Assembly: GCA_947424995.1 (NCBI GenBank)
Contig: CANDYO010000104.1
Span: 1-7,136, forward strand
Length of the DNA: 7,136 nt
Source of the DNA: Rickettsiales bacterium
Lineage (GTDB): Bacteria; Pseudomonadota; Alphaproteobacteria; Rickettsiales; CANDYO01
Direction of reading: 5' to 3'
This document shows positions 5,204-7,136 of the stretch, piece by piece. The notes under the pieces were generated by a model. The model saw only the letters and a program-made list of their open reading frames with translations, had not been told where the DNA came from and did not search any database. Positions within the stretch are counted from its first letter, which is position 1. Each line of letters starts with the position of its first letter. Position numbers and translations under genes: made by a program.

Positions 5204-5209
5204 TATAAT
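5204..5209 (+). promoter_or_regulatory. Consensus -10 element very close to the nth start
   Basis: A perfect TATAAT lies 8 bases before the nth ATG. If used, transcription would start at or within a base or two of the ATG and give a leaderless mRNA, in keeping with the lack of any ribosome site upstream. No good -35 element is found at the proper distance, so this is tentative. Confidence 0.3.
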
Positions 5210-5217
5210 TTAAATAT

Positions 5218-5856
5218 ATGTCTATCCAAAAAGAAATTGATCAAATTTTTACGATACTCTCTAAAAATAATCCAAATCCTAAAACTGAATTATATTTCAC
5301 TAACGAATTTACTTTGCTGATAGCAATAGTACTTTCAGCTCAATCAACAGATGTTGGAGTAAATAAAGCTACCCTAAAATTATTTACGGTAGTCCAAACG
5401 CCTCAAGATTTATTAAACTTAGGTTTAGAAAATTTAAAAACCTATATTAAATCATTAGGCTTATATAATAATAAAGCCAAAAATTTAATTGCATTAGCTA
5501 AAGATTTGTTGAGTAAGTATCAAGGAGTTATCCCTACTAGCTTAGTAGAATTAGAACAATTACCAGGTGTTGGCAGTAAAACAGCTAGAGTTTTTTTAAA
5601 CTGTGCTCATAATGTGCCGGTCATTGCAGTAGATACCCATGTATTTAGGGTTAGCAATAGACTGGGAATAATTAAAGCTAAAACGCCTAAGCAAGCTGAA
5701 ATAGAATTAAACAAAATTATTCCTGCTAAATGGAAATTACATGCTCATCATTGGTTAATATTGCATGGACGTTATATTTGCAAAGCAAGAAATCCAGATT
5801 GCCTAGATTGCCCAATTAAAGATTATTGTGATTTTATAAAAAATAAGGACAAGTAA
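5218..5856 (+). CDS. nth: Endonuclease III, DNA glycosylase/AP lyase
   Basis: This 212-residue base-excision repair enzyme removes oxidised pyrimidines such as thymine glycol and nicks the abasic site. The helix-hairpin-helix is 'LPGVGSKTA' (115-123), where Lys121 is the Schiff-base nucleophile. Asp139 in 'VDTHVFR' is the catalytic acid. The [4Fe-4S] cluster loop has Cys188, Cys195, Cys198 and Cys204 in the C-x6-C-x2-C-x5-C pattern. Length and the positions of all these residues are within one of the E. coli enzyme, so it looks full-length and active. 'LSAQSTD' (39-45) is the conserved DNA-binding segment. It appears monocistronic: divergent from the small gene upstream and closed by a hairpin terminator that overlaps its last codons. 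No ribosome site is visible before the ATG. Confidence 0.96.
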   Translation: MSIQKEIDQIFTILSKNNPNPKTELYFTNEFTLLIAIVLSAQSTDVGVNKATLKLFTVVQTPQDLLNLGLENLKTYIKSLGLYNNKAKNLIALAKDLLSKYQGVIPTSLVELEQLPGVGSKTARVFLNCAHNVPVIAVDTHVFRVSNRLGIIKAKTPKQAEIELNKIIPAKWKLHAHHWLILHGRYICKARNPDCLDCPIKDYCDFIKNKDK

Positions 5857-5880
5857 GTTATTTACCTGTCCTTATTTTTT
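5838..5880. terminator. Bidirectional intrinsic terminator between nth and the convergent fibre-like gene
   Basis: Bases 5841-5851 pair perfectly with 5867-5877 (AAATAAGGACA with TGTCCTTATTT). Four further pairs lie inside after one mismatch, closing a small loop. T residues run to 5880 on the plus strand, and A residues from 5838 give a T run on the minus strand, so it can stop transcription from both sides. The nth stop codon lies within the hairpin. Confidence 0.85.
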
Positions 5881-5901
5881 TAGAGATGATCGAGTTATAA
5901 A

Positions 5902-7136
5902 TTAACTAACGTCGTCAAGCGCACCAGTTAAACCGGTTATACAGCTGTTTAGATCTGAAGCAGTTGCCATAGGACAATGATTAGAACATGTAGCTGTAAC
6001 TGTGTACATATCATAGGTAGTTAACAGATCATTTGCACTTTTCCATCCATCTAGAGTAGCTCCACTACATGGACTTATATCAAACGTGCCACCAAAAGCT
6101 TTAGCAATAAAAGGAATAACGCCATGAGCTATTTTACCACCACTTAGAGCTGCATAACCTGTCAAAGTACTTAGAGTAGGAGGAATTGCACTAGCAGGTA
6201 TGAAACCAGTCATGCTATTTAACGCTGCATATTTTGCACTTAGATCTGCGATAACTGTTGAAGGTATTGCCCCTGTTGCTACAACACTAAAGTCCACTAA
6301 ATTACCAGGAAGCTTATTAGTTAGAGTAATTACTGGTTCATAAGTAGCACTTAGATTTGCAATCGCTGCTGCTGGGATTGCTCCAGTTGGTACAGCAGTA
6401 AAGTCAGCGGTAGAAAGATCAACATTAGAACCACCAAGCTTGCTAGATGTCGTAATAATTGTTTGGTAAGTAGTACCTGCAGTTGCTGATGTTAAGTAAT
6501 CCGTTAATACTACTGCTGTTGCTGGGATTCTTCCAGCTGGTACAACACTAAAGTCAGTGGTAGAAACGTCAACATTAGAACCAACAAGCTTACTAGATCC
6601 TGAAATAATTGGTTGGTAGGTAGTCGCAGCAGTTGCTCCGGTTAAGTAAGTAGTACTTTGATCTGCAACTGCTGATGCTGGGATTGCTCCAGTTGGTACA
6701 ACACTAAAGTCAGTAGTAGAAACGTCAACATTAGAACCAGCAAGCCTACTAGATCCTGAAATAATTGGTTGGTAGGTAGTCGCAGCAGTTGCTCCGGTTA
6801 AGTAAGTAAGACTTAGATCCGGAATAGCGCTAGCAGATATGAAACCACTGCTAGCATCTAACGCTGCATAATGACTAGATATGTCGGCTAAATCACCAAA
6901 TGTAACAGAATTAGCGGCTATTATAGTAGGAGTGAAAGTTCCATCACCATTATCCGTACTACCAGTTACTGCCCCAGGTTGAATGTTACCAGTTGTTACA
7001 GCAAGAAGGCCTAAGGCATTATTATCAACAGATTGAGCTACATAATGATTAGTTCCAATAGATTGATTAGCTATATCTGGTCCTGCAACACCACCTTGAG
7101 CTATAACTCCAGGAATCATTACAGGATTACCACTAC
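5902..7136 (-). CDS. Repeat-rich fibre-like protein, C-terminal part (partial, 5' end outside window)
   Basis: The minus-strand frame is open to the right edge. The first ATG (7119) is preceded by in-frame codons without a stop or a ribosome site, so the true start probably lies outside. About 411 residues are visible, rich in Thr, Ala, Ser, Gly and Val with almost no charge. Numbered from the ATG, residues 106-296 form four units of about 50 residues with the motifs 'TYQPIISGSSKL', 'GSNVDVSTTDFSVVP' and 'TGAIPASAV'; the fourth is shortened. 'YAALxxxxGFIxASAIP' copies flank them (84 and 297 on). Such units resemble phage tail-fibre shafts and other trimeric fibrous surface proteins. The last 60 residues differ: they contain all four cysteines (351, 378, 382, 393) and may form a disulfide-bonded tip. 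No phage genes adjoin it here. Function unknown; an adhesin or fibre role is inferred. Confidence 0.75.
   Translation of the reverse strand, partial: SGNPVMIPGVIAQGGVAGPDIANQSIGTNHYVAQSVDNNALGLLAVTTGNIQPGAVTGSTDNGDGTFTPTIIAANSVTFGDLADISSHYAALDASSGFISASAIPDLSLTYLTGATAATTYQPIISGSSRLAGSNVDVSTTDFSVVPTGAIPASAVADQSTTYLTGATAATTYQPIISGSSKLVGSNVDVSTTDFSVVPAGRIPATAVVLTDYLTSATAGTTYQTIITTSSKLGGSNVDLSTADFTAVPTGAIPAAAIANLSATYEPVITLTNKLPGNLVDFSVVATGAIPSTVIADLSAKYAALNSMTGFIPASAIPPTLSTLTGYAALSGGKIAHGVIPFIAKAFGGTFDISPCSGATLDGWKSANDLLTTYDMYTVTATCSNHCPMATASDLNSCITGLTGALDDVS
6232..6804 (-). repeat. In-gene tandem repeat array (units of 156, 150, 156 and 111 bases)
   Basis: Units run, in coding direction, 6804-6649, 6648-6499, 6498-6343 and 6342-6232. 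Units 1 and 2 share a 62-base identical tract (6747-6808 and 6591-6652) and near-identity around it. Unit 3 is more diverged and unit 4 lacks the N-terminal third. All lengths are multiples of three, so copy-number change keeps the frame. Confidence 0.85.

Noticed and set aside
6232..6804. Regular repeats considered as a CRISPR array
   Set aside because: Units of about 150 bases are in frame, similar over their whole length and without unique spacers; they encode a repeat protein.

Overview
The window is AT-rich, tightly packed bacterial DNA that looks alphaproteobacterial and most likely comes from an intracellular or host-associated lineage (Rickettsiales or a similar group). This is an inference from gene content: a Ulp1-like (C48) cysteine protease of the kind used as a eukaryote-directed effector, a small CHCC zinc-finger protein of the alphaproteobacterial/mitochondrial NDUFS6 type, strongly A/T-biased codon use, an IS30-type transposase remnant and a GTCATCC...GGATCCAG palindromic repeat. 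No rRNA or tRNA is visible to fix the taxonomy.

Layout. The left edge (3-131) is the 3' end of an IS30-family transposase. Next (196-1473, +) is the most unusual gene, a 425-residue protein. It has an N-terminal Ulp1-like protease domain with a complete His/Asp/Gln/Cys set, followed by two diverged copies of an otherwise unrecognised helical module joined by an Arg/Ser repeat linker.

A compact co-directional block follows (1562-4208, +): a typical 2-Cys peroxiredoxin, thioredoxin reductase, a 50-residue CHCC zinc-finger protein and a class I (DhnA/FbaB-type) fructose-bisphosphate aldolase. The gaps are 7, 16 and 5 bases, so this is probably one operon joining peroxide reduction and its electron supply to a complex I-linked small protein and a central-carbon enzyme. 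After it lies a roughly 125-base GC-rich imperfect palindrome made of two inverted hairpin units (4261-4386).

Then come queD (4527-4955, +; queuosine pathway), a probable 59-residue minus-strand gene (4952-5131) that ends tail-to-tail with queD, and nth (5218-5856, +; endonuclease III with its [4Fe-4S] cluster). A hairpin terminator that can work in both directions (5838-5880) separates nth from a convergent minus-strand gene. That gene (5902 to the right edge) encodes the C-terminal part of a Thr/Ala/Ser-rich, roughly 50-residue-repeat protein resembling phage tail-fibre or surface-fibre shafts, with a distinct four-cysteine C-terminal domain. Its 5' end lies beyond the window.

The middle is housekeeping redox, metabolism and repair. 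Both ends are accessory: a mobile-element remnant with an effector-like protease on the left, and a repeat-expanding fibre-like gene on the right.
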